NCBI GenBank assembly: GCA_928724745.1
Contig: CAKMXJ010000003.1
Span: 1,736,001 to 1,800,000, forward strand
DNA: 64,000 nt
Origin: Anthracocystis setariae
Taxonomy: Eukaryota; Basidiomycota; Ustilaginomycetes; Ustilaginales; Ustilaginaceae
Direction: 5' to 3'
Of the stretch, positions 29,172 to 38,510 are shown one piece after another. Below the pieces are notes generated by a model that made no database searches, was not told where the DNA came from, and was given only the letters and a program-made list of their open reading frames with translations. The position numbers were made by a program, and so were the translations under genes. The number at the start of each line of letters is the position of its first letter. The stretch's first letter is position 1.

Positions 29172-31563
29172 ATGTCAGGCATGCCCGCCAGGATCCTGAG
29201 CGAAGCTGAGCGAGCTCAGCGAGATCGCTCCTATGGTATGACCCACTCGAAGGCATGGGTTTCAAAACCGGGCTCCACATCTTCGATCTCGACCTCTATC
29301 GCTACATTTAAGCGTCCGGATCCGCCATCAAAGAAACAACGGAGGTCTTCTCCTCAAAGTCCCCTCACTGTGCCGCTTCAAGATTTGTCGGAAGAGGATC
29401 AGCACAGCGACGAAAGGAAGGCAGGGTTCGGTGGAGATCGCAGTAAAGGGCGTATCCCCATCTCCAAACGTAAGGAAGATACGCTTAGCTCTGACACTCC
29501 CAGCCCAAAGCGACCAAAGCGGGCCGACACGGATTTCTTGTTAGCCGGGGTAAGTCCTTCGCTCCAACCCAATCATGTCCTCAAGAGCTTCGAGATTCTT
29601 TGCCTGACTGGTCGCTGATTCCTCTGTCTTTTCAATGTTTCACTCGGACTATCTCCGCTCCTTCGACATGGGTTCTTCGCAGCTTGACGACGGATCGAAT
29701 CAGCCCGTACTTGACAATCAGCGATCTCAGCGATCGAAGTTGCCTTTTCGAGAAGGCTGGGATAATCCGAAAGAGACGCGCAGTCGATCGTCGACACCAC
29801 TTTCACGCACTTCCGCAACCTCCGCTGACCGTGCAGAAGGATCCACATCTGATTTGACTGCTGAGCGTTTACTTTCTTCGGACGAAATTGACACATTCCT
29901 CGGTCTAATCTACAAGCACCACCCCGACCCCATGACAGCTGAAAATATGCGACAGAGTGTCGATGCGCTCTACCGCGACTGGGAGCAGTTCTGTTCGCGG
30001 CGCCAAGTCCGAGTCACTATGGCAAAGAAGCCGCTCATGGACGAGTACGGTAAAATCTTCAATGGTGTCTATGGCCCGGAACACCAAGCCAGGGCGAGAT
30101 CAATCGCCCAGGAGCTTTCTCATCGGGCCAGCCAAGCATCTGTTGATCGTGCTTCGGCGCAAGAGCCGGAAGATCAGCCCCGCGACAATTCGAGCGAACA
30201 TAGCCTCACCGGCTCTGCTACCGACGATGACAGTGATGACGATGAGCAAACTGATGGGGGCGATCTTGCGACGGCTGGCGACGCCGAGGATACCAATGCA
30301 CCCCTGTCAGCCTCCAAGAAAAAGGTGAACGTTGGGCAAGGGGCAACCGGGATCAGCGGATCAGGAAACGTCAAGAAGTCAAACATTGCCCAAGTCGGCC
30401 GAAATGGCCTCGCGGTTCTCCCACCTGGCCTTTTTGAGATCCTGCGCAATCATCTCCGCGATGACGTCCTGTCGAGCATCATGCCCTCGGTGCGCAACGA
30501 TCTCACTGAGCAGACGCGGGAGCTCCTGTTGCAACATCAGGACCTTTTCGGACGTGTGAAAGAGCTGGAGGAGCGCATCCGCAACCAGGATCTTTGGATC
30601 AGGCATCTACTCTCTCGCGATTCCGCAGACACATCGGCACCGCCGACCGCACCTCCTCTGGGAGCTCCTACCATGGCAAGCATGCAGCCAATTCCTGACA
30701 TGGTCGGGAAAGTCAAGACGATCCCAGTCCATGCGAGAGAAGGCATGGACAGGGGGGAACAACTGCGCCACGTAAATACCACGTCCGAGGGTGAGCAGTC
30801 AGGCGGGCTCAGCGCAGGCGACTACTTCGGAGGCGGTGGTCCCACATCACCACGTCAACCACCGGGAAAGGAAATCAGGCCAGGCTTGCAACAGGGATCT
30901 TCTTGGGAAGGAAGATCACCCGCTGCAGTCGCTGGTCCAGCTATGCGTCCTGAAACCAGTTCCGGCCCAGTCAATGCCTTCGGTTCCAGCAGGTGGGAAG
31001 GAGAGGGCCCGCTCTCTGTCGTGTACAGAAATCGTGCATTGACTGACCGAAGGACTTCCTACCCCGTCGAAATTCAGCGCCGGTCAGTCACCTGGCAAGA
31101 CGAACCTCAGTCTGGACGAGGATCTGGCAGGCAACACGATCCAGGCGAGCGAGTGCATGTTCGCGAACATCGTCATGAGTTTCTCGCCGGCATGCAGACT
31201 GGTGACTCCAGGTCCTCTTTCGGTGAGCGACGCCGTATGAGCGCCTTTTCCAGCGGTCCTAGTGGTTCTTTTCCTCCTCCTGATATTGCAATGGCAACTT
31301 CGGCGCCACCCATGGGTAGCATGCAGGACGAGTTCCACCGACCATGGCCTCCGATGTATGCGAGAGACCAAGTACCGTCACCGGTTTCGTCAGGCTACGA
31401 CATGCGGCAACCGCATGCAGGTCGCGCTGGGTCGCCGGTGCAGGTACAGAAGAACAAGAGAGGGCGACCTAGCAAAGTGGTGATGACTTCGGCGAGGACT
31501 GATGTGAACCCGGGAAGTCGTGGCCCCTATAGCGGTGCACCAGCAAAACAACATTTGCCGTAA
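29172..31563 (+). CDS. Large AT-hook protein, probable nuclear regulator, 2 exons (unrecognised)
   Basis: No recognised family beyond an AT-hook. Exon 1 is 29172-29549, the intron 29550-29682 (GTAAGT donor, CTGAC branch candidate, GCAG acceptor), exon 2 29683-31563; spliced length 752 residues. The N-terminus is basic with nuclear-signal-like patches (KKQRRS, SPKRPKR). A helical segment with DEIDTFLGLIYKHHP begins soon after the splice, then an acidic Asp/Glu-rich stretch, then a coiled-coil-like segment (LFGRVKELEERIRNQ). The C-terminal half is disordered, rich in Ser, Pro, Gly and Arg. An AT-hook core (KRGRPSK) sits at residues 718-724. The open frame reaches back to 29145 without an ATG, so 29172 was chosen; ATG at 29181 is an alternative. 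A DNA-binding regulatory role is inference. Confidence 0.7.
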
Positions 31564-31853
31564 AGAGTTCGGAATTGGCCCGCCTACAACGGTAGCATGA
31601 CGCTGCTGATCCATAAACATACTGAGGAAGAGCTGCGACCTGCTCGTACGCATGAACAAAAAAAACGTCGTCAAGGCTGTATCTGCGACTACACGCCGCT
31701 CAACGAATCCGTTTCCATCACTAACCTAGCCACATGGACTGTGGTCAAGGCACGCTTTTCTCTAATCACTCTTTTGTTTGATACCTTAATGTGTACAATG
31801 TAATAAATCGATGGGGTTCTACAAGGTTGAGTGGGAAGGAAGAATTGACGAGG
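31564..31853. other. Short convergent spacer
   Basis: Shared 3' region of the AT-hook gene and the methyltransferase gene. Nothing notable seen. Confidence 0.6.
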
Positions 31854-33536
31854 TTAACCGGAGCAGACTGGGAGGGAGGTGTTGTTTTCCCTTGTGAAAG
31901 CGAGGATGTGGTCGTTGATGACACGATGAGTGAAGCCGACTTCGCAGTAGACAAAGTAATAGGTCCATTTTCTGCGGAAGACGTCGATTTCTTTCTGTTT
32001 TTGTGCTTCGGGGAGGGATGTGATTTCGTTGTGGTCGCGGAGGAGGGCGGGGCGAATGATTTTGTCAAAGTTGGCATGGAAGCGCGAGTTCCATTCGCGA
32101 AGCGTTCGTGCGTAGTGCGGTCCGATGCTGACCAGGGTATCGAGGATCAGATTGCCGTTGCTTCCATCTGTGGCGCCGTTGACGAGCGAGGTGACTGAAG
32201 GCAAGACACCTCCTGGGAAGATCCATTTCTTGATAAAGTCGACTCCTTTGTAGTAGGTTTCCGCGCGGTTTTCCGGGATGGTGATGCATTGGAAGACAGC
32301 TACTCCACCTTTGCGTTTGAGGACGAGGTCGACGCAGCTAAAGTAGGTGGCGAGGAACTCGATGCCAACCGCCTCGAGCATTTCAATCGAACAGACGCGA
32401 TCGAAGCTGTCGGTCCAACTCTCGGGGAAATCGCGATAGTCCATGAGATGCACCGTGATCTTGCCCTCCAAACCAGCTTCCGCAATGCGTTGCTCAGCAA
32501 GCGCCTTTTGCTCAACGGAAAGTGTGACGGTGTCAACGGTGCAGCCAGTCATACGAACAGCTTCCATGGCAAAAGATCCCCATCCGGTGCCGATCTCGAG
32601 AACGCGATCGCCAGCTCGAATGTTGGCACGACGGATGATGAGTCGCAACTTGGTCTTCTGTGCTTCCTCGAGCTCGTCGTAATCTCTGCCCACGATATTG
32701 CCGCTACCTTCCGTCTCGGAGGGAGGCGTGGGGAGGTCATCGGACCTAGCCGGTGCACCACTGCTGTTGTCGACAACGTTGATCGGGTTGGAAGTGAACC
32801 TGAGTGGCTCAAAGACACCGTTGGCAGCTGCCGAGTTGATATGTCCATTGGTGGCAGTTCCAAGCGCTGCTCTGGTGCGTTGGTTTAGCTGATTGAGCAA
32901 GGGACCGGAAATATCGGCGTCCAAAGTGTCAAAGACAGCACACGAGTAGGTCATGTCCTTGCTAAGGAAGGCTTTGTACATGACGTTGCTAATGTCGTAA
33001 TGCGCGCCAATGTTGCGCAGACTGCCAACCTTGGTATTGGCATATCGCTTGTTGAGCATGGCCTGAGCCGACGAGACGAGCGAGCTGACGAGACTGACGT
33101 TTTCGAGATTGTTGAGGCTGGATCGGTTGAGGATGAAAATGTCAAAGACGGCGGCAAGATCCGGGGTGTCAACGTCCCCAACCATGTAGGCTTCTGCGAA
33201 ACCAAGGTCGGCACCGAAGAACATGCGTGTCCAAAACGAGTCGCTCTTGACGATGAGGATGGCATGGGGGGCGGTTGCCGAGTTTTTGACCGACTCGACG
33301 CAGGACGATGTCTTGGGCTTGATCGTGGAGGTTTCGTGATTGTGCTGCTTGCTCTTAACAACGGTAGGATCGCCGAAACGGTGGACCTGACCATCTAGCA
33401 GACGCACCTCGAGCTGACCGACGGTTAGCTTGGAGAAGAGACCGAGGATGGTAGAGCGGGCCAACGCAGCGGTTGGACGAGCTAGAGGCGCAAGTAGCGC
33501 CTGTGGCACAGGGATCGAGGGGAACAAGCTCGTCAT
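31854..33536 (-). CDS. Cyclopropane-fatty-acyl-phospholipid synthase family methyltransferase
   Basis: SAM-dependent enzyme expected to add a methylene or methyl group to unsaturated acyl chains of phospholipids. Intronless; 560 residues from the ATG at 33536 (a longer in-frame ATG lies at 33626). An N-terminal regulatory domain contains SDSFWTRMFFGADLGFAEAYMVGD, then GAHYDISNVMYKAFLSKDMTYSCAVF, the SAM-binding loop VLEIGTGWG at residues 312-320, TVTLSVEQ, and the active-site region FDRVCSIEMLEAVG. The C-terminal part (FRRKWTYYFVYCEVGF) is also conserved. Compared with the bacterial layout there is an insert of roughly 85 residues (about 206-292), low in complexity, between YSCAVF and LEEAQKTKL. 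No transmembrane helices are obvious. Family very sure; product (cyclopropane or methyl-branched lipid) is not decided by sequence. Confidence 0.93.
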   Translation of the reverse strand: MTSLFPSIPVPQALLAPLARPTAALARSTILGLFSKLTVGQLEVRLLDGQVHRFGDPTVVKSKQHNHETSTIKPKTSSCVESVKNSATAPHAILIVKSDSFWTRMFFGADLGFAEAYMVGDVDTPDLAAVFDIFILNRSSLNNLENVSLVSSLVSSAQAMLNKRYANTKVGSLRNIGAHYDISNVMYKAFLSKDMTYSCAVFDTLDADISGPLLNQLNQRTRAALGTATNGHINSAAANGVFEPLRFTSNPINVVDNSSGAPARSDDLPTPPSETEGSGNIVGRDYDELEEAQKTKLRLIIRRANIRAGDRVLEIGTGWGSFAMEAVRMTGCTVDTVTLSVEQKALAEQRIAEAGLEGKITVHLMDYRDFPESWTDSFDRVCSIEMLEAVGIEFLATYFSCVDLVLKRKGGVAVFQCITIPENRAETYYKGVDFIKKWIFPGGVLPSVTSLVNGATDGSNGNLILDTLVSIGPHYARTLREWNSRFHANFDKIIRPALLRDHNEITSLPEAQKQKEIDVFRRKWTYYFVYCEVGFTHRVINDHILAFTRENNTSLPVCSG

Positions 33537-35091
33537 TTCGTGCAACAGGAAGCGTGTATCGAAGCTGTGCAAGATCGAGGCGACGGAGCAGGGAGAAGAG
33601 GGACTTCTAAATTGGATAAGGAGCAAGGGAGGGGGAAAACGGCCACGTTGAGGCGGCTTGGAGTGCGAGGGAGAGGACGAGGTGAATCGAGATCGAGAAC
33701 GGGTTTCGTCTTATGGGTGGTGGTACGGAGGCAAGGTGAGGATGAACGAATGTGGATGGGATGGTGGGATATGAACCGCAGAGTGGGGCGAGGTGGATGG
33801 AAAAGCCCAGCAGCTGAAGGCGGCAAGATTAGGCGATCCAACAGGAAAGGCGGATGCTTGGGATGATGCCAGACTTGTGAGACACACCCGCGGCAGTGGC
33901 TTAGCGGGACTCACTCATTATTGAGGACAAATGAGATTTCAGTGGATGGCTTGAGAGCGGAAGAAGTCAATGTCCGACGGCCGAACAGCGATGGCGAAAG
34001 GGAGCTAGCAACGGCGAATGGAGACACTGATCTAAGCCGACTATGCGGTTTGCCCATTGTTGGGAAGGGCAGCAATCTCTCAGTGTGCGACAGCCGGCGA
34101 CAGGCGCAAAGGTGGGAAAGGTTGAATCCCGCGGATGTTGCAGTATCCGACAAGATCCACATTCCGCTGCTCTCGATTGCCCCCCTCCATCCGGCTCAAA
34201 CGTTGACCGCTCCACTGTATAGCTTGGGAGGTGCGACAAGAGGATGCTTTGATCATCATTGGCTTTCAATTTGGCTTTCAATTTCGAAGACAAGACAAAG
34301 ACACAATCTTGATGAGAAAGAAGGAGAGGCAAGCAGAAAGCTGGCGGGACTAGAATTAGATCAGGCCAGCTCGGATAGGTGAGAAGCGAGATTGGCGGAA
34401 GGCTCAAGATTGCGACGAGTCGCCCAAGACTGCATCGACAATCGACATGGCTGTCTGCAAGGCCAAAGCCAGAGAGAGATATTGCTGAGCCAACAATTAA
34501 TCATATGATGTGCACAATGCAACGGCCAAGACTGCAGCTGTTCACAACCCGGGTCGCGCCCGTACTTCAAGGAAAATGGCAGGTGCGAGTAGAGTTTTGT
34601 CCATGGTGTGCATGCACCCTGCATGAGTGAGTGCCCCTTCTAATGTGTTGTCGAGATGCGTTCGTTCGTCCTCCCGAGGTGACACATAGACGTCTGTCTG
34701 TTCCACACCCGTAGGGATGATCCATGCTGTGACTCTCGTAGCAACCGTCCTGCTCATCTATCTTGATACAGATACCAGAGTAGCTAAGGTTGAGATTCAG
34801 GCACCAACATTGGCGACATGGCAGATATGCACGCTTACCTATTCTCAGCTCTAGTCGCGACGATCGTCAAGCGCGTCGCATATGCAGCTAACATGCAAGC
34901 ACCGTGCACACCCTCCACAACCATAGCGAGACTGTAGAATTGTTATTAGATGCAGCTTCGTGTGTCTAACAAGGATGTAACAATTTGAAGATTTTGTATC
35001 GGGTTTGGTCACAGTGGATCGGCGATCGATGTACTCCTCCAATCTTTTTGAATCCAGTTGATGTCCAGCCAGAAAAGATCGAATCAACCAG
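33537..35091. other. Spacer upstream of the methyltransferase gene
   Basis: Holds the methyltransferase promoter. Open frames on both strands are short and unrecognised. No repeats of note. It runs into a phosphatase gene relic at its right end. Confidence 0.5.
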
Positions 35092-35420
35092 TCAGTGTGC
35101 AAAGAGCGGTGCTTGACGCTGCATGCTGTGTTGGTGGCCATTGAGGATGAGGTCGATGCCGTGGTCGTTGAAGAGCTGCTCGAAGGCGGCTTGGCAGACG
35201 GTGCAGAGCGAAGAGGCTTTGGCAGACATGTACCAAGGTCGATGACCAGCAGCGACGACCCACACCGTCTCGCTACGATCAACACTGGCCAGGTCCTTCT
35301 TAAGGAAATCCAACTGGGCTCAAGGGTTTTGGTAGGGTCGAGAGGACCATCCTTAGCACCTGAAGATCCACCCAGATCCTCAGGACCAACCAAACCAGCG
35401 CCATCGTAAGTTAGTCCCAC
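35092..35420 (-). pseudogene. Purple acid phosphatase C-terminal relic, frameshifted
   Basis: About 100 residues of a fungal purple acid phosphatase (metallophosphoesterase) are recognisable over two minus-strand frames. The upstream frame carries a GGSSGAKDGPLDP segment; the downstream frame carries LDFLKKDLASVDR, VAAGHRPWYMS, CQAAFEQLFNDHGIDL and NGHQHSMQR, which include the His residues of the GHRPWY and GHxH metal-site motifs. The two frames join near 35310-35320 only by a one-base shift, and the similarity stops at a stop codon at 35092 soon after GHxH. The N-terminal two thirds and the rest of the C-terminus are missing. No compensating intron is evident. Read as a decayed remnant; a mis-sequenced base would explain the shift but not the missing ends. 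Confidence 0.8.
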
Positions 35421-35667
35421 AGATACCTAACCTTACCTGTAGTCGACAAATCAGAAACGATAACTGACAACATCTCGCCTCCTTGTTCTTCCGGTTTTAT
35501 TCATGTAGTCACACACGACTTCATCAGCTCGAGCACCAACGAGGTAATTGACTCGGCCACGCTGTACAAAATGCACTAAGCTTGACAAATCAATAGACTA
35601 GATTGAAATCAAAGAATCGACTCAGAACGTGGACAGCATCAAGTTGAGATTTCAAGTGAGGAATGTC
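35421..35667. other. SDHB downstream region
   Basis: Between the phosphatase relic and the SDHB stop codon. Nothing notable; presumably SDHB 3' UTR. Confidence 0.5.
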
Positions 35668-36558
35668 TTACGACGAAGCCATGATGGGGCGGTCAGCTGC
35701 CTTGGGGGCACCGACAGCCATGTCCTTCTTGATCTGAGCGATGGCCTTGCCTGGATTGAGGTTCTTGGGGCAAGTCCTGGAGCAGTTCATAATGGTGTGG
35801 CAACGGTAGAGCGAGAAAGTGTTCTCGAGCTTCTGTCTTCGCTCCTCGCCAAAGTCGTCACGAGAGTCGGCCATCCATCGGTAAGCCTGCATGAGGACGG
35901 CGGGGCCGAGGTACTCGTCCTGGTTCCACCAGTAGCTTGGGCATGATGTAGAGCAGCAAGCGCACAGGATGCACTCGTACAGACCGTCAAGTCGGCGACG
36001 CTCTTCGGGCGACTGGAGGTGCTCACCATCAGCGGGCGTGTTGTTGGACTTGAGGAAAGGCTCGATGGATCGGTACTGCTTGTAGAACTGGGTGAGGTCG
36101 GGAACCAGGTCCTTGACAATGTACATGTGAGGGAGAGGGTAGATCTTGGTGTCGTTCTGCTTGTCGATCCTGCAAAGACAGGCGAGGGTGTTGACACCGT
36201 CGATGTTCATGGCGCATGAACCGCAGATACCCTCACGGCAAGAACGACGGAAGGTGAGCGATGGGTCGATCTCATTCTTGATTTTGATCAAGGCATCCAA
36301 AACCATTGGACCGGTCTGGTTAAGATCGAGGGTATACGACTGAAGACGAGGCTTCTCGGAAGGCTTGTCGGGGTTCCAGCGGTAGATCTTGAACTGCTTC
36401 AAGTGCTGGGGCTTGCCGGAGCTGGCGGGAGCATCGTTGGCGGGCGTGGCAAGACGAGCGGCTGCCGATGTAGAGAAGGCGGCAGTGGCGCGAGACGAGC
36501 TCGCGATGGAAGGTCGAAGGGCGGCACGAAGACCGCTGGTGACATTGAAAAGCGACAT
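35668..36558 (-). CDS. SDHB: Succinate dehydrogenase iron-sulfur subunit, mitochondrial
   Basis: Complex II subunit carrying [2Fe-2S], [4Fe-4S] and [3Fe-4S] clusters between the flavin and ubiquinone. The 296-residue intronless protein has a mitochondrial presequence (about 1-45, Arg/Ser/Ala-rich), the plant-type ferredoxin motif [13 protein letters not shown] (Cys107, 112, 115) with Cys127, then [12 protein letters not shown] and [12 protein letters not shown]. His254 in the YRCHTIMNC segment corresponds to the residue known to be changed to Leu in carboxin-resistant Ustilago maydis, so this allele looks like the sensitive type. The open frame extends upstream to 37029 but the ATG at 36558 starts the presequence. 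It is divergent from the FHA gene. Confidence 0.98.
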   Translation of the reverse strand: MSLFNVTSGLRAALRPSIASSSRATAAFSTSAAARLATPANDAPASSGKPQHLKQFKIYRWNPDKPSEKPRLQSYTLDLNQTGPMVLDALIKIKNEIDPSLTFRRSCREGICGSCAMNIDGVNTLACLCRIDKQNDTKIYPLPHMYIVKDLVPDLTQFYKQYRSIEPFLKSNNTPADGEHLQSPEERRRLDGLYECILCACCSTSCPSYWWNQDEYLGPAVLMQAYRWMADSRDDFGEERRQKLENTFSLYRCHTIMNCSRTCPKNLNPGKAIAQIKKDMAVGAPKAADRPIMASS

Positions 36559-37407
36559 GGCGATCAATGTGTATACGTATGGGAGGTGGTGATGATTAGG
36601 TGGTTGATGATGATGGTGTGCAGAAAAGGTGTGGAAACGGAACACATGGTCTACTGTAGTCAATCGACTTGATTGGTGAGCGCGCCAGAAGTCGTTAGCC
36701 TCAACGCTGCTTTCTACAGTAATTGCCAACCAAACGCTCGTGCGGGGAGAAAATGGGCAGCTGCCAACACTACAAAGGGGCACTGCGCTACGGTGCCACT
36801 GATTACCAAAACACGTTGCGACGGTTGATTCCGTGCTGTGCTGCCGCTTGAATTCGGCCAGTATCGGCTTTTTGAATTGGCCCTTCGACTTTCCCTTTCG
36901 ACTGTGTAGTGGCAACAGCGACAGTCTGGCGCTCAACTCTGCAATTTCACGTTTGCAACTCCAGACCGCTGTCGCATTTGAAATCAACTCGTCTCTGATT
37001 GGGTCCAATTTCCACATTTGAGCTTCCAAAATTGTCAGCTCGGACGCGCCGGTTCAAGCTCAACCGCAAGAGACAATTTTTCTTCCGCCTGTCACGCCTG
37101 TCTGTCTGACGTAAGGAAAGTCTGCCTTCCCACCGAAAGCCTCGTCGCAATCTGGCCACGCCGTTTTTGGCCGATAGATGTTTTGATTCTGTTAGGCCGA
37201 TGCCACCGCTCCACTCCGTGATCATCCGTATACCTTTCCTTTCTAACTGTTGGCTCACATGATTCAACATAGATCTAACCTGGATCGTATCTCGGGAATC
37301 GGTCTAAGCTCCACATGCTGCGTTTCTGTACCAGTCCATTCTGATCTCTGCTTCAGCATCGTATCAAGCTTTTGACGGAAGCCCACAAGGCTCAAAACAC
37401 CATCAAC
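36559..37407. promoter_or_regulatory. Divergent promoter region between SDHB and the FHA gene
   Basis: Two promoters in about 850 bases. No ORF of interest, no strong repeats. A mitochondrial-gene promoter on one side and a splicing-factor-like gene on the other. Confidence 0.55.
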
Positions 37408-38421
37408 ATGTCGGACACGGAAGCAGGGGGTAGCTCGTCAAGACGTAGCCATGGCGAGTTACCCGTAGCAACGTCGTCGTCGTCGTCGTCGTCTTCTCGC
37501 CGCGAGCATAGCTCCAGACACGATCGAGACGCACACCGCGACCGCAGGAGGCACTCGCATCGCGACCATCGCGACAGGGACAGTGACCGTCACAGGCATA
37601 GCTCAAGCCATCACGAGTCTAGATCTGAATTGTACAGGCGTCGAGAAGACTCAGGCGACCAACATCGCTCCAAACGTCATCGGGAGGAAGAGCATCGAGA
37701 CGACAGGAGACACCGATCGAGTCGCGATGGTGGTCATCGGTCAAGCCGGTGGGAAGAAACGGGTGATACGCATCGACAACGCTCCCCAACAAGCCATTCC
37801 AGTCGGCACGATCGCGAGTCTCGTGACGGCTCTTCTCGCAGAGATCAACGACCTCATCGTCGCTCTCGTTCCCCCCTTCCAACCGCTTCAACTTCTGTCC
37901 GCATCAGTCCACCACGTTCCCCCATTGCACCAGCAGGTTCCGAAGACGTCGACCAAGATGCTCCCAACTTTGCACCATCGGGTCTCCTGGCTGCCGAGTC
38001 GAACACCGTCAACGGCGTCACGCTCAAGTATCACGAGCCTCCCGAAGCGCGCAAGCCAAAGAACCCATGGCGTCTGTACTGCTTCAAGGATGGCAAAGAG
38101 CAGCAAGTTCTCCATCTAGCCTCCCAGTCTGCCTACCTACTCGGTCGCGATCGCACAGTGGTCGACATCCCCCTCGACCACGAGTCATGTTCCAAGCAGC
38201 ATGCAGTTCTCCAATTCCGTCAAACCATCACCACCAACGAACTCGGAGACCGCAAGAAACGTATCCAACCCTTCCTGATCGATCTCGAGTCGAGCAACGG
38301 CTCCTACGTCAACGACAACGAGATCCCCACTTCCAGGTACTACCAGCTCAGAACCGGCGACACACTTACGTTCGGCGCCAGCACGCGCGAGTATGTGTTG
38401 CTCGACGAGTCCTCTTCCTAG
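37408..38421 (+). CDS. FHA-domain protein, Pml1/SNIP1-like (RES complex)
   Basis: Likely component of the RES complex, which promotes splicing and nuclear retention of unspliced pre-mRNA. Intronless, 337 residues. About residues 25-170 are extremely rich in Arg/Ser/His/Asp dipeptides (RS/RD/RE-like), then comes a short YHEPPEARKPKNPWRLYCFK linker typical of the family. The C-terminal FHA domain shows YLLGRDRTVVDIPLDHESCSKQHAVLQF, SSNGSYVNDNEI and LRTGDTLTFGASTREY, with the phospho-peptide binding Arg, Ser and Asn residues. The in-frame stretch before 37408 lacks an ATG. Orthology to SNIP1/Pml1 is by the RS-rich plus FHA layout. Confidence 0.9.
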   Translation: MSDTEAGGSSSRRSHGELPVATSSSSSSSSRREHSSRHDRDAHRDRRRHSHRDHRDRDSDRHRHSSSHHESRSELYRRREDSGDQHRSKRHREEEHRDDRRHRSSRDGGHRSSRWEETGDTHRQRSPTSHSSRHDRESRDGSSRRDQRPHRRSRSPLPTASTSVRISPPRSPIAPAGSEDVDQDAPNFAPSGLLAAESNTVNGVTLKYHEPPEARKPKNPWRLYCFKDGKEQQVLHLASQSAYLLGRDRTVVDIPLDHESCSKQHAVLQFRQTITTNELGDRKKRIQPFLIDLESSNGSYVNDNEIPTSRYYQLRTGDTLTFGASTREYVLLDESSS

Positions 38422-38510
38422 ACGGTTCGCGCTCAAACATGCAATCGCAGCAGCTAGACGAAATGAGGTAGATGAAATTCTGAGCATGTCTGTTTCCTTG
38501 TTCGCCTTCA

